Assembly: GCA_033239525.1 (NCBI GenBank)
Contig: BSYO01000033.1
Location: forward strand, 12,620,901-12,684,900
Origin: Nepenthes gracilis
Taxonomy: Eukaryota > Streptophyta > Magnoliopsida > Caryophyllales > Nepenthaceae
Direction: 5' to 3'
DNA: 64,000 nt
The notes beneath the pieces were generated by a model. The model searched no databases. It worked only from the letters and a program-made list of their open reading frames with translations, and was not told the DNA's origin. The translations under genes and the position numbers were made by a program. Below, one piece after another: positions 30,103-41,899 of this stretch (position 1 is its first letter; the number at the start of each line of letters is the position of its first letter).

Positions 30103-32776
30103 TGTGACGGACCGGATTATTCTCCATCGAATAACCTCCGCCGTGGCAACCACAGCCCTAAGCCCATAATTAAACTATGGACTCTACAAAAAATCCGGTA
30201 GAGTTTCCTCTATAACTGGACGAAACCAAATGGTACAACCTGTTTAAATATCAACCTGCACAAGCACACATCTATCAAAGGCTTAACTCAAAGCCTACAA
30301 CACACCACACAGAGTCACAATCTGCCATATCATCCATGGCTCAATACAGTACCCCTAACTACTATACTGGATCTAGAGAGATGCCATCTAATAAAACCAA
30401 ACTCAAATCATATATATACAGACGTGGAAGCATAACTAAATCATCATAATCTGCGGAAACATAACAAAACCATAAAATAATAACTATAACAGTCACGCCC
30501 AACCCCGAGTGGCCGTCCGCAATTCGATCCAACTCTAAGTCCAAATCCTTCTGCACTCGCCGTCCAGCCAGCCTCAACAAGCAATCCTTTCCTTGCTCTA
30601 TCTATCCGGCGTTAGCTAAGTATTCTCATCTGAAAGGAAAACAATAACAGCAAGAGTGAGCTAACAGCTCAGCAAGTATAATCATAATCATATCTCCAAG
30701 ACATATTCAAGAGCTGAACAGGGGAGGGAATACAAGTACTCTCCATAATCAAAAAACAGGAGAGGGAACAGGAAACAATTGGAGTCACTTGGTTCTCACT
30801 GTTCTCATGATTACACATTGGATCACGGGATTCACATGGTTCATCTTGAATAACTAGGTTCACACGGTTTCTCACGGTTCATATCTTGAACATTATTCAT
30901 TTTCGTTATTACATCATCTTTGCGGACCCCGGCTAGTAGACTGTACTAGCCAACGATGTGAGAGAACGAGGATAGGAATGTATTCGCTACACATTCTAAA
31001 GCCACGCCTAATATTTTAGGTCGGTAGCACACGACCCTCGGTTGCATCCATGCAACAATCATCACAGACGACTATATCTAAATATGTAGCGTTGACAGAC
31101 ACACCCCACACCCCCGGGGTCCAGGGCAATCCTCGTTCTTCCACAGCAGTTTCCTAAAGCTTATCACAGATATCATCCGCTCCCACGAGCGGCCGGAATA
31201 CGTGGCCAAGTATTCCTCAGGTTCACACCGCGATGGATATGGTATACTAAAGAATACTACAAATACGACTCAGGGTCCTAATTTTAATATTAAGTTCAAC
31301 ACTTGGAGAGGGAAGCCCACATTTCCCACACACAATCACATCTCTGGAAAATCTCATTCCCATCATAATCATCTCCAACCGGGAGATTACATCATCAAAC
31401 ACATCTCCATCCAGGAGATTACATCATCACAAGCTCAATGTGGATTCCCTTCCATTCACGTCATGGTTCACAATATCCAATGGGACTCATTTCCCTTAAT
31501 CACAATCCGTGGGACTCAATTCCTTGCCTCCAGCACACGAATATACGTTTCGGAGCTTACATTCGCGTTTAAACATTTAAACGTTATATCAATAACAATT
31601 ATGAAAGCATAACACTTATATTTCTCATTTTATTTTGGGGAACGATAACAGATTTCCTTTTGAACACCCAGACGCCGCACACGGTTCGATACTTGAAAAT
31701 TGGATGTCCGGTGGATTCATACGCACAATTCGTACACAAGATTCCACATTTGGGTTCCATTTACTTATCATGGTGATGGAAGCATGCAACTTCCCCTTCA
31801 ATTTCGGATAAACAATTACGGAATTCTTTCAAGGCTCCCGGATGCCACGAACGGGTCAAATCTTGCGGGATTCGGCATCCGGTCGATATACACGTACAAT
31901 TGGGATACGGGGATTCATATTCTGGGGTCATTTTAACATTTTACGAAGGTGACAACGTGCAAATTCCACCTTTGGTCTCGGGTGAACAGTAACAGCGCCC
32001 GTTTAGAGGGCTCGGATGCCGCGAACGGGTTAAAACGTGCGAAATCGAACCCGCGGCCGATATATATGCATCATTGGGATGTGGGGATTCACATTTTGAG
32101 GTCAATTTCATGATACACGGCCGGGAAACGGGAAATCCCTGATTTTCGTGGGTTAGGGTTTCGGTGAAACCAAACCGGGCGAATCGGACACGATCCGAGC
32201 AACTAACTACATTTTACCTAACCCATGCCCATGGGTTTCAAGATTCTAACATTCACCGTGGGTATCGACACAAAATACCTAACGAAAATACATAAAACAT
32301 CGAAAGAGAACGAGAAGTGGGTATGAGAACACTTGACTCGACGCGTGCTTTCACCTTTATACCTGGCTCTCGGACGGAATCGGACTCCCGGGCTCGATCT
32401 CCTTCCTTCTCTCTCTAGGATTGGCACCCTCTCTCTCTCTAAAACCCTAAACCCATGCGAAAATGAGAGGAGAGAAGGCACGACGGGTTTTTATACTGCG
32501 CGCACCGCTCGAGCGCGGCTCGAGCGGGTAGCGAGCGGGCTCGCCACGGGTCTCGAGTAGGAAGCGAGCGGCCCGGCTACTGGTTTTTCCGCTCGAGCCA
32601 CGGCTCAAGCGCCCAGCAGGCGCAAGCCTGCTGGTAGAGTTTCAGCAGCCCGGACCCACATAATTTTTTCGATTTTTCTTCCGACACCAAACCTTAATCT
32701 TTCCATAGGATTAGTATTGATCATTAACATGCTAATCACCTCATAATTATCAAGTTCTTAACTCTGGAACCTCACA
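30103..32776 (-). mobile_element. Solo LTR of a long-LTR family (2674 bp) inserted in gag of element 3
   Basis: It is bounded by TGTGACGGACC and GAACCTCACA, forming the short inverted ends TGTGA/TCACA, and interrupts a well-conserved Gag sequence (GDAR before, IWFHH after). On the minus strand a TATA box (GTATAAAAACCC, about 32490) is followed by a CT-rich start region. It shares the box GTTGGCTAGTACAGTCTACT and a CTAGCCGGG-n-AAAGAT-like stretch (near 30920-30950) with the long LTRs at 42-58 kb. The length suits the Tekay/Del group, but that is inference. Only a 2-bp GT is shared by the two flanks. Confidence 0.75.
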
Positions 32777-33588
32777 ACGAGCATCCCCCTTCAAAGTAAG
32801 CAGCAAACAGTGGCACATGGCTGCATCCTCCAATCCTTGTAGACTTAGATGGGTGCAAAAGTAATTGAGATGATCCATGGGATTAGCGCTTCCATCGTAT
32901 GAATCAAAGATTGGCATTTTAAACTTTGTCGACATTGGATGGTTCCATATCTCTGCTGCAAAAGGAGATCTGTCAAGATCCATAACGTGTTCATTGTCTT
33001 TGAGGACGCAGTTTCAGATCTTCTCCTGTCTTGGATCTGTTCAAGCTGTGGTGGCTGATCTTTTGGAATTGAGATATGTTCTCAACTCCGTCCTTCCTCT
33101 GATGTGGGGAGTAGCCGGCCGGCTACTATTACTAGTGGATCCGATGGCCCGGGAGGCCGCTTCTTGGACCCGGGGCCTTGATTCCGCCTGAGTATATCGA
33201 GGGTTCCTTCGTTTCGGGATTTCTTCTAGAGTCCTACTGCCTGAACATTCCTCAGGCTTAAGTCATCTTTGGGCCTGCGAGGACTCGGGTGTCTTATTGT
33301 CGGTTGGCCTTCTGGATTTCCTGGCTAGTTTTTCTTCCTTTGGCCTCCTCTCTTGGTGGCCGGTGTAGGGGCTGTTGCTGGCAGAGCCCCCTACTGTACG
33401 TGCTTCTGGTGGGAGTAGAGTATTTGGAGCATCTTGTTCGTATTCTGTATGTGCTCCACCAGATTTTAAAAGAAGGGTGTTGGCATCCCGTTGACGGCCC
33501 CGTTGACCATGGCACCAGCAGCGTGGTCCTGGTCGGGTGAGGTCACATCTCTGGCTGGCTTGTTGGCTTGTACCATCGTGTTCACCAT
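32777..33588 (-). pseudogene. Gag N-terminal part of element 3
   Basis: It starts MVNTMVQANKPARDVTSPDQ at 33588, shortly after the primer site. The core MPIFDSYDGSANPMDHLNYF and CTHLSLQG is at 32800-32910. The frame is then cut at GDAR by the solo LTR at 32776 and resumes at 30102. Stops lie between the start and the core. Confidence 0.7.
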
Positions 33589-33667
33589 TTTAATTGGTGG
33601 CGTCGGTTTATAAAGTAAAGCTGAGGAGAGTATCTAAGGAAGGTGGTTGGCTTTTTGTAAGCGTTCC

Positions 33668-33682
33668 CATAGATGGCGCCAA
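33668..33682 (-). other. Primer binding site, element 3
   Basis: TTGGCGCCATCTATG on the minus strand directly follows the 5' LTR; one base differs from element 1. Confidence 0.75.
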
Positions 33683-34686
33683 TGATACATCTTAGATCCA
33701 AATTTTGAACAAGTGCGGGTCAAATTGATCATTGAATTCGGCTCTGTTTATTGAGTGTGAATCCTGCACACCACTGCAATAAACGAGAGATCAGGTGCCG
33801 ACGAGGGGTTGCCTCACCGAAAACACTCCGATACTCAAGTTAGCAAACAACTTTCGAAGAATAAGAATGTTAGGGTGAAAAAAAAATATAACAAGAAACA
33901 CAAAGAGTGTTTGTGGCTGGATTTTTGCTCTCGTTGTGAGAGGCTTTCTGTGGTTCAAAAGAAGTGCTGGGTTCTAGCACTGTATTCACGAGGAATGTAG
34001 TGACAGAAAGGGTTGTTCACCGCAAGCGTGAGAGCTTCTCCGTAGAGAGAGATGGAGCTTGACGATGAAGGTGAATGCTAGTATTAGGAGCATTTATGCC
34101 TGAAATTCAAAGTGTGTCCTAGAGTGAGGTCCCCATAGGTTTTTATAAATGCAATGCTAGACGACCTTCCTTGGGTAGAAGGGCTTGATTCCCGCGCTTT
34201 TTTGGGATGGCTTCCTTTCTTAGCATGGAGCTTTAATGGCGGTAATAGCTCATTTGGTGGATTACCTTTCTTCTACATTTTGTAAATGCTAGGGTTTACC
34301 GTAAACCCTAGCAGAGAATCTGGCACTTTTCTCATTGGATGTACGCTGAATCTGTTGGTGACCGTTACCTTAAAGATTGCCTTTTGGGACAACATGAAAT
34401 CAAGGGAGAAAGCCGTTGTTTGTCATGGACGAAAGTGTGGGCCAAACTGGGTCTGACCCACACGACGCCTGCTCTTGTGGCCGGCCTACTATGATACTTT
34501 TTGGTCAATAGAAATGTTGACCGTCTCCTTGAACTAGTCGTTCGCCCTACTTCTAAGTGTAACTAATTTCCTTGGCCCTTTGTCCGGTCAATGGTTCGCG
34601 TTGACCGTCCAGGCGCATATATGGGCCTTCGTGGATTTGGGCCATCTCTCCTTTCTTGGGTCAACCCACTATGGGTGTACCCATCA
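33683..34686 (-). repeat. 5' LTR of element 3 (1004 bp)
   Basis: It is bounded by TGATACATCTTAG and GTACCCATCA. It contains two inverted W-box pairs (about 34503-34610), a TATA box on the minus strand (TATAAAAACC, near 34138-34147) and the conserved stretch ACTCCGATACTCAAGTTAG shared with the other Tat-like LTRs. Confidence 0.8.
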
Positions 34687-34869
34687 ATACTATCTCTACT
34701 TTTTTATCTGATTTTCTTTCATCCCTAAATTTTTTTTCTCTTTGTTCTTCCTTGACAATTAAACCAAAATAAAAAAAAAAACATTTTTAAAGTAACTTAT
34801 TTTCTTTTTCATATTATTTTTATCAGATTTAAACAATAAAAATTAATTAATTATTTATTTATTTATTAT

Positions 34870-35817
34870 AAGTATTCATGCATATACGAGAATCAAAATT
34901 TAATTTGAGAGATTCTAAATTAAACTATTAAATCTTTCAATTCGAATCATACACATCATAAATTAAGGTGAAAGTTTCAGAGGAATTGGGACCCACTCAT
35001 CGGTCATTCTCTGGCACTCAAGTAAGCCATTTAAGCTTAACAATTAAGTTAGAAACAGAGTGAGGTAGAAAGAGAGATAAATGCGGAGGATTGAGTTACG
35101 TATTTTGCAAAGAGGCTAAAACGTTTGGAAAATAGTTCCTGACTTCTTTGTCTACAAGCTAAGAACTACGAGATTAAATTTCAAAGGCGAATTGATCTTC
35201 TGAAGATCAGGACACCTTAAGGTTGAGTTTTTAGATAACTTTTCTCTCTTCAGTATCAAATATTCAATTCCCCCTCAATGACAAGAAGGCAGATATTATA
35301 GCTACTCTAAACTCTGTAGAGGTTTCTTTATTATAGAGTTATAGACCACGTCTTGATAAATGGGTTGGTTGTTGACTATTTTTGTCAGCAATTTTCTCGT
35401 ACGTTTTGAATCATAGGAAGAGATATTGATCGTGCCTATCACAGAGGTGATCGACTAGAGAGCCAAATACCAATTATGGGTATAGAGTTAATCGACTGAT
35501 TAGCAATTCAACAAGACACCTCTTAATTCATCCTTCTGACTTGATATTGTTCATTTTCTTAAATGAGGTCTTGACTCAAAATCTTAACCTCTGGCAACTA
35601 ACCGGCCAGATTATGTTTCCCATATTTCCTTTGTGCTTAGGCCACACGCGAGAGTCCTTTACGGGTCTTGGTCTACTGTGCCTCTTTTAGGCATGCTCTG
35701 TTCATTAATGCTCTGCTTCTTTAGATCTTCTTTTGGCCCACAAGTTCTATCAGCTTTTAGACCTCCCTTTCATACCCATAATCCACTCAATAGGCTTATG
35801 ATTTATTAGATCCAACA
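34870..35817 (-). mobile_element. Decayed LTR of the Tat-like group
   Basis: CATCGGTCATTCTCTGGCAC followed by TCAAGTAAGCC (near 34997-35028) aligns with the conserved LTR stretch of element 3 (CACCGAAAACACTCCGATAC followed by TCAAGTTAG). The right end is ATCCAACA at 35817 (TGTTGGAT on the minus strand). The left boundary is approximate, and no primer site or internal region is recognised. Confidence 0.45.
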
Positions 35818-37340
35818 GTATGTTTCTTTCATTTAATTATTTTAACTAAACAAAAAAAAAAAAAAAAAGTGAGAGAGAAAGTCATCTTTCCATAGCCAAA
35901 GACCAAAAAAATTCAAAGATTTTTTTGTCCACTTGAATAAAAACTTCAATAAAGTCTGTGGACACTCCAACCTCAAGGGCCCTAAACTAAAGTAAGGATT
36001 CCTAATCTTTTATTTTTCTTCTTTTAAATGATATGAGTAAGAAATGTCCTTATTTATATATAAATATATAGAAATAACCTACTGTTATATTTGGACTTAT
36101 CCTTACTTATGGCATTAAAAAAATTGACTATATTTTGCATATGGTGAGGTGAACCCTTTGAAATGTTTGCCTCATTGGTAGTGGGAAGCACACTCAAAAG
36201 GCACCCACAACAAATAAAACCTAACTTGCCCTAGTTGCCATATGCCACTTTCTTCTTACCAATGTAAATTTTTAAATTTATAAGGCTAATAATTGGTAAG
36301 AAAAATATTGAGCTTATGTTTAATGCATATTCGTAGGGACCAAAATGCTAAGTATTTAAAATTTTTTTTATTGGATTGAATTTAATGTCAGTTTAAAATT
36401 TTCTCTTATCGTATCTCTTTTTGGAGACTACAATAAGCTAAATTAATAATTACTTTCGTTTTGATAAAGTAAGAGAATAAACTTGATTTAAATTAAAAAT
36501 CAAGATAATTTGTTTAAAATCATCCGGATAATTTTACATAAATAGCAACATGGAAATCGCATAACAAAGTAGCCATTTTTAGGCAATTAGAGGCTACAAA
36601 TGTGAATGATTGTACGAGGGATAACGCATAGGTCTTAGTCAGGTATATGCTGGTGGGATAATGACGTGAATTGAAATTAAATAGAAGTTCATCATTTGTG
36701 GAAATAAGTGGTGTTGGCCACTACAAGCCCCTTTCTCCGTGGGCTCCTTCGTTTGTTCACACATGACTCGGAATATAAACCAATATTAACATTTCGGACT
36801 CCATCGTTTGGGCTCTTCAATCTTATAGCGCTCTATCGGTCAAATCATTTCGAAGAGTTTTGAGCTTACTGGTCAAATTGTCGACTGACACTGTCTTATT
36901 TTAAAAAATATCCGCACCCAACAAATTCTTCCATTTTTTGATAAGCTATCAGGGGTTAATTGGATGCGTTTTTTCATGATAAGGCTAAGGTAAACAGGAC
37001 CCTAAACATATAGTTCGATATCAAATTGTTTGAATACAACAACCTGACAATGAATAGCACTTGGCCAATTTTATTAAGGAAGACTTTCAAACGAATGCAA
37101 TAACATGATTTAAAAATGAACCCATTTAATTAAGTGTGCATGTGGAGCCGGGTCATTTTTTAGGGTTTTTTGTACAAGTTATTGAGACAGATTAAAAGAA
37201 AGCACGAGCAATTACTGAAGCTCCTCTGCTATAAAAAAAGGAACTACAGAAATTAATCATCCAGATTCATTTCTCGTGCTGTTTTTTTTTATCAAATCTC
37301 TTAATAAAATTTTAACTGTTGTCCTTCCTACTTAAACTAC
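35818..37340. other. Low-complexity and unassigned sequence
   Basis: AT-rich with poly(A) and AT-repeat tracts. No gene or recognisable repeat was found. Confidence 0.4.
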
Positions 37341-37359
37341 AGGACCCAGATGAGTTCGC

Positions 37360-38041
37360 GTGGGAGGAAGGATTTTTAAAAGTAGGGAAGAATCCATTCA
37401 GCACACCTTCTTCAAATGTCTAATGCATCGACAACGACAAATCCTACAACCAGGAGTACACAGTTTAAGTCACTTGGAGTTCTATCGTTGGGATCCCATC
37501 GAGATATACTGGGTGGGGCATAAATGTGGCAGCTTGGCAGGCCTGGCCTGCGTTTTTGGCAGCGTCTCCACGGCACTTTCAGAGGGCAACTCTTTCTCCT
37601 TTTGGTCTTGTTTTATTTGGCAGAAAGAAGTCCCTTTCTTCTTTGGGAAGAGTAAGGCAGTCTTCTTTTTGTTTTGCTAATCTGGTGTTCATTAAACTCA
37701 GTTGTATAGTGATTTGAAAATATACAATCCCATACTCATGAAAAAAACAATTAAACAAACTAATATTTTTAGTGGCATGCTTATCCTTTTGTGAGAAAAT
37801 AGAAAGTGGCTTATTGTTACCAATTGTACATAATAAAAAGATACACATATATAAGATAGTGATGGACCCACTTAGTTGCAACCGAAAATAGAAATTAGAA
37901 ATAGAATTCTAGGCCTAAATAAATTTTGGTGGTGCAGGGACTTGCATTATACTAATAGCTGCAGCCTATGCGATCCCATCTCCTATTTTGACGACTGCAA
38001 GGACTATTGAAGGTGCTCTCAAGGAAATAAATATGTGGTGA
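37360..38041 (+). other. Exon-like segments of unknown origin
   Basis: A 106-codon open frame (37360-37680) is GC-richer than its surroundings but has no motif I recognise. At 37939 a good acceptor (TTGGTGGTGCAG) precedes an open stretch encoding a hydrophobic run, TCIILIAAAYAIPSPIL, then TTARTIEGALKEINMW and a stop. It could be the last exon of a decayed membrane-protein gene. No donor or further exon is identified. Confidence 0.25.
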
Positions 38042-38189
38042 AGGTTCAAGCTAAGTTGTGGGATTTTTCTAAGTAGCTAGGAATGTCTTGCATTGTTGAT
38101 GGCTTGTAAGTTATTGGCTACTTTGTGAAAATTGCCGTCTATTTAATTGGTGTATGTAGAGTGAAAGGGAACATAAAATGTGACTGACA

Positions 38190-38870
38190 ACTATTAAGAT
38201 ACAGATCGTTTATTTAAATTACGAAAAAACAATCAACAATTCATAACAAGTACATAATAATCACCAATAATGAAATAAAATGTAATTTTACGTGGAAGAC
38301 CCTCTTAAGAATGAGAAGGAAAAATTACGGGACGATATGTTTGAAATATCTCTATTATACAATTAGTTCGGTTATACAAACTCTATAAATATAAAGACTA
38401 GACACATTGTAATAAATAGATCGAGTAATAACGAATATAAGATGAAATAGTAGAAAACATAACTGGTAAAACGTTCTTCTCAATTCCAAGAATAGCGTAT
38501 TTAAGGTTAGCGGAAATTAAGATACGATTCGAAACTCAATTGGATATTCGAATTTTTATCTTCTTAATTTTCTCTCTCTTTCTCTTCTTTTTCTCTCAAA
38601 AACAACGCTCTAGATCTCAAATAATGCAAATAGTTAGCCATAAAAATACGAGAGTATGTTTTTATACTGCAAGCTGCATTTGAGCGCTCATTAGGCGCAC
38701 CTCAAGTGTGAATGCCACTGGAAACGGTGCCTCCGACGCCTCTCAAGCCGGCCTCGAGCACGCCCCTTCTAGAATCGGCTCCTTAAGTGCGCCTCGAGCC
38801 TCTTCCTTCCGGAATCGACGCTTAGGCGCTGCTCGCACCCGAAAACCTTAATCATCCATATCAGTACAAT
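38190..38870 (-). mobile_element. LTR fragments, including part of the long-LTR family
   Basis: 38290-38330 (GTGGAAGACCCTCTTAAGAA) resembles plant copia LTR sequence. 38560-38870 has the CT-rich start region, a TATA box (minus strand, GTATAAAAACATAC) and a GC-rich GCGCCTCGAGC-type block like those in the solo LTR at 30103. Boundaries are approximate. Confidence 0.4.
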
Positions 38871-38904
38871 AGTGTATCTTTGTTTGAACCACTGAATAGC
38901 AACT

Positions 38905-39223
38905 CAAATGAATATGGGGCCATATAGGAGTGACCCATAACTTAGCAAAAACTTTGTTCTCGGTCCCTAACTTCTTGTGTTTTCTTTGTTCTTCTGCTGG
39001 GTATTTTCAGGAAAAAGGGAATGAGCATGTCAAGATGGGTAAGAAGCACTATTCGGATGCTATAGATTGCTATTCAAGGGCTATAAATCAGAATGCATTT
39101 AGTAAGAAGGACAACTCAATTTAGTTTGCAAATAGAGCCCATGTAAATCTTCTGCTGGGAAATAACAGACGCGCCCTCGAGGATGCTGAGCAGGCTATGA
39201 AGCTCTGTCCAACAAATATTGAG
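38905..39223 (+). pseudogene. TTC4-like tetratricopeptide gene fragment (two partial exons)
   Basis: The main exon (39011-39223) follows a clear acceptor (GGGTATTTTCAG). It encodes EKGNEHVKMGKKHYSDAIDC, YSRAINQNAFSKKDNS, a stop, FANRAHVNLLLGNNRRALED and AEQAMKLCPTNIE, which is a tetratricopeptide unit very like plant homologues of TTC4, an Hsp90 co-chaperone related to yeast Cns1. The TAG replaces an expected Leu codon. A donor GTTTTCC follows. Just upstream, 38905-38962 reads like the preceding exon (NEYGAI, then HNLAKTL) with stops. With no other exons within several kb, it is a dead fragment, captured or left behind. Confidence 0.65.
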
Positions 39224-39330
39224 GTTTTCCATCTATCTGAAGAAATCTGGATGCATTCTCCACTGAATTTGTCATAATTATTCATCTTGCTTGTTTAGTT
39301 TTCTACTATTCTGTGAAATGTTGATGCTAT

Positions 39331-39366
39331 AACAACAACAATAAAGCACTATGCCCCACTAAATAT
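39331..39366 (-). repeat. Possible SINE tail remnant
   Basis: AACAACAACAATAAAGCACT followed by ATGCCCCACTAA resembles the widely spread plant Au-SINE 3' region (CAACAAAGCCTTATCCCACT), seen inverted. Only this short part is visible. Confidence 0.3.
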
Positions 39367-39499
39367 GAAACTTCTTTTTATATTCTGCACGATTTAGTGT
39401 GACATCATTTGCTAGAGAGAAGAGATTTCCATGACATTACTTTGCAAAGCCTATTTCATCCTTTCTTTTTTTACCTCTAACCTTAATTGCCCACCTCTA

Positions 39500-39847
39500 C
39501 TTTGCATGCTGTGTGCTAAGTTAGTGATACTTTTTAAATATATTATTCATCTTAGTAATCATTTCCTCCTTTTCTTGATGTTTTATATCTAAGGCGAATA
39601 GGTAAGGGCTTAAAGTGACCTTTGCACTACTCCTTTGCTAGCAGGAAAATCCTGACTAATCTCTTCTAATTTTAACTATGGTTACTGCCCCCTCATACTT
39701 GCCTTGCCTTATTGAAAACAATAGGTTTTCTACATGCTTATTGTAATAATATTATGAAGAGAAGAGAAAAACCCTATTTACATATATACATACATATATA
39801 TGTATATAACTCAAAGTTGTTATAAATATATATAACACCCCCTAAAG
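39500..39847 (-). repeat. Copia 3' LTR start and polypurine tract
   Basis: On the minus strand the tract CTTTAGGGGG (39838-39847) is followed by TGTTATATATATTTATAAC, a typical LTR beginning at 39837. The far end of the LTR is not determined. Confidence 0.45.
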
Positions 39848-39859
39848 TTGAAGCATGAA

Positions 39860-41290
39860 TATTAATCATAATCAACTTATTATAAATATGTATAACTCAA
39901 ACTCTAGTTAAAAATTTGATGAAAATATCGACAAGCTGATTTCTAGTCTTCACATGCCAATTGTGAATTACGTCCTACTAGAATTTATCATGAAAAAGTA
40001 ACAAACTACCCCAATATGATTTGTGTATTCGTAAAATACTGAATTTGATATAATATGAATAGTTACTTGATTATCACATCATAGTTGAGAAGACCTAAAA
40101 CTCTTATACCCAAAAGAATAAAATAATTGTCAAAACTACATCATTTCACAAGTAATATGCGTCAACATAAATATTCTGTTTCTACACTTAATTTGGTGAC
40201 CACATTTTGTTTCTAATTCTTCTATGACAAATTTCCAATCGTACGACAATTTAACCAATCATTATTATTAAAACCCTTGACTTGAATATAACTATGATCA
40301 CTATACAACAAGACTTGTCCTAATATACCGTTGAGATATTTCTATAACTTTTTTATAAGGAATATGAGAAGAAAATGAAAATAGGTTTATAATACTAGCC
40401 AAGAAGACAATAACTAGATAAGTCACGATAAGAGAATCCAACTTATCAATTAGTCGCTAGCACATTTATCATTTAGTAAAGATGTCCCCATCATCTAATA
40501 ATAACTTAATTCTTGGACCCACGGGAGAGTCAAGATTTTAAATTTAACATACTAGTTTCATAAATTAAATGCACCACATACATTTTTTTGCAAAATAAAG
40601 ATGCCACAACAATATTAAGTAATCTTGATACCAAGAAAATAATAGAAACTCTTGAGATCTTTGGTTTGAAATTGATTTTGAGGGAGTAATTTTAAATATG
40701 TGATGCTAGTACTATAGCTATCAATAATTACAACATTATTCGTATGCACAATAAGAAGAATATATCTAATATTAGAATTAAAATATAATACTGAGTGATT
40801 GCTATGACAATAGGAAAGCTCAAACTGAAATACAACTTCACAAAATTTGCCAAACCATCCTTGCAAGGATTGTTTCAAATTATATAAGGATTTCTTTAGC
40901 TAATAAATAGATCTAGACTTTCTTTAAGCAACAAACCTTGGATGTTGCTTCAAATAAACATCCTTTTGAAGATCATCATTTAAGAAGTCACTCTCAACGC
41001 TAATTGATTTAAAGGCCAATGATGAGTAGAGGCTAATAAAATGATAAGCCCAATAAAAGTCAACATGGTAACAGGAGAAAAAATAAAGTGTAGTCTACAC
41101 TAAATGTTTGGGCATATCTTTTAGATACGAGATGGGCTTTCAGTCAAACTTAAAAACTATATGGGTTGACTTTAATTATGTAAACCCACTTGTACTTGAT
41201 GAGTTTCTTTCTTACAGGAAAAGAGACTAACTTCTATATGTGATTATGTTCAAGTATAGTCATTTTTTCTTCTGTAGCCATCTACTAACT
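39860..41290 (-). pseudogene. Ty1/copia reverse transcriptase-RNase H relic
   Basis: Minus-strand motifs in order are KYKWVYIIKVNP, VESDFLNDDLQKDVYLKQHP, KKSLYNLKQSLQGWFGKF, YILLIVHTNNVVI (the position of the VYVDD motif), FQTKDLKSFYYFLGI, GQVLLYSDHSYIQVKGFNNN and NQLVDIFTKFL. These correspond in order to standard copia RT and RNase H motifs. The YVDD catalytic aspartates have become HTNN, and stops are frequent. No integrase, protease or Gag is seen further right, so it is 5'-truncated. Confidence 0.75.
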
Positions 41291-41899
41291 AGGATAAGAA
41301 ATAACTTCAAATATAAATTGAAATACACTAATAGAGTCCAAAGCTCACACAAAAGCCCGCTAAGAACCCAACATAAGGTAATTTAATAGACTATGGATAT
41401 TGAGTACAAGTATGATGACACTTTCATAATGTAATTAGAAGGTCTGAATTAGCTTCTTAATCAGAAAAAATAGTATCTATAGCAGAAATAATTACTACAG
41501 AAAGTAAAAAATTATAATTTTAAGTTTAAAAATTGTATATCAATTAGATATTATAAAATTTTACAATGCAAGACCAATTGAATAAAATACTTTTGATTGT
41601 TTGAATCAAATATGTTAGATTTTGGGTTAGTCCCTTATAATGTGCACACAAAATAGACAGGTCGTCTGGATAGTGGCGTGATGTTCTGGTGAAGCTCGCT
41701 TAAACAATGTTATTCACTAAAGCCACATGAGACTTGCTCGAGGGAAACTATTTGTAGGAGGTTCTATAAGAAAGTCACGAGCTAGCTACTTAAACACTAA
41801 GACAGGAAAGATTTTTAATTGTAAGATTTGAGTTTGAATTTTATTATTATTATGATTAATTAAGTTAAATAATTAAAATTAATGTTAAAGAAAGAACAC
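41291..41899. other. Unassigned, with a segment repeated at 47990-48260
   Basis: 41640-41820 (AATAGACAGGTCGTCTGGAT onward, with AGCTACTTAAACACT) is homologous to about 48028-48260 (AATAGACAGATCATCTCGAG, TAATTGCTTAAATGTTGGGA). Each copy is followed by long-LTR sequence. It may be a 3' untranslated part of an element; this is unproven. Confidence 0.3.

Larger units (their letters stand above)
21290..34686 (-). mobile_element. Element 3: complete two-LTR Tat-like Ty3/gypsy element with nested solo LTR
   Basis: On the minus strand the order is 5' LTR (33683-34686), primer site, Gag (split by a 2674-bp solo LTR), protease, RT, RNase H, remnant second RNase H, integrase, convergent spacer, plus-strand antisense gene, polypurine tract and 3' LTR (21290-22285). 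Without the nested insert it is about 10.7 kb. The flanks (TTTAG left, ATACT right) do not match as a target duplication. Both LTRs are clearly the same family but diverged, so the insertion is old. Confidence 0.85.

Noticed and set aside
32440..32456. AAACCCTAAACCC-like sequence as an interstitial telomere repeat
   Set aside because: Only two units, inside the leader of a long LTR, where AGGGTTT motifs are common near plant transcription starts.
21285..34691. Target duplication for element 3
   Set aside because: TTTAG (left) and ATACT (right) do not match. Ends are defined by LTR alignment instead.
37360..37680. 106-codon frame as a possible organelle-derived insertion
   Set aside because: I could not match it to any plastid or mitochondrial gene, and no neighbouring organelle order is visible.
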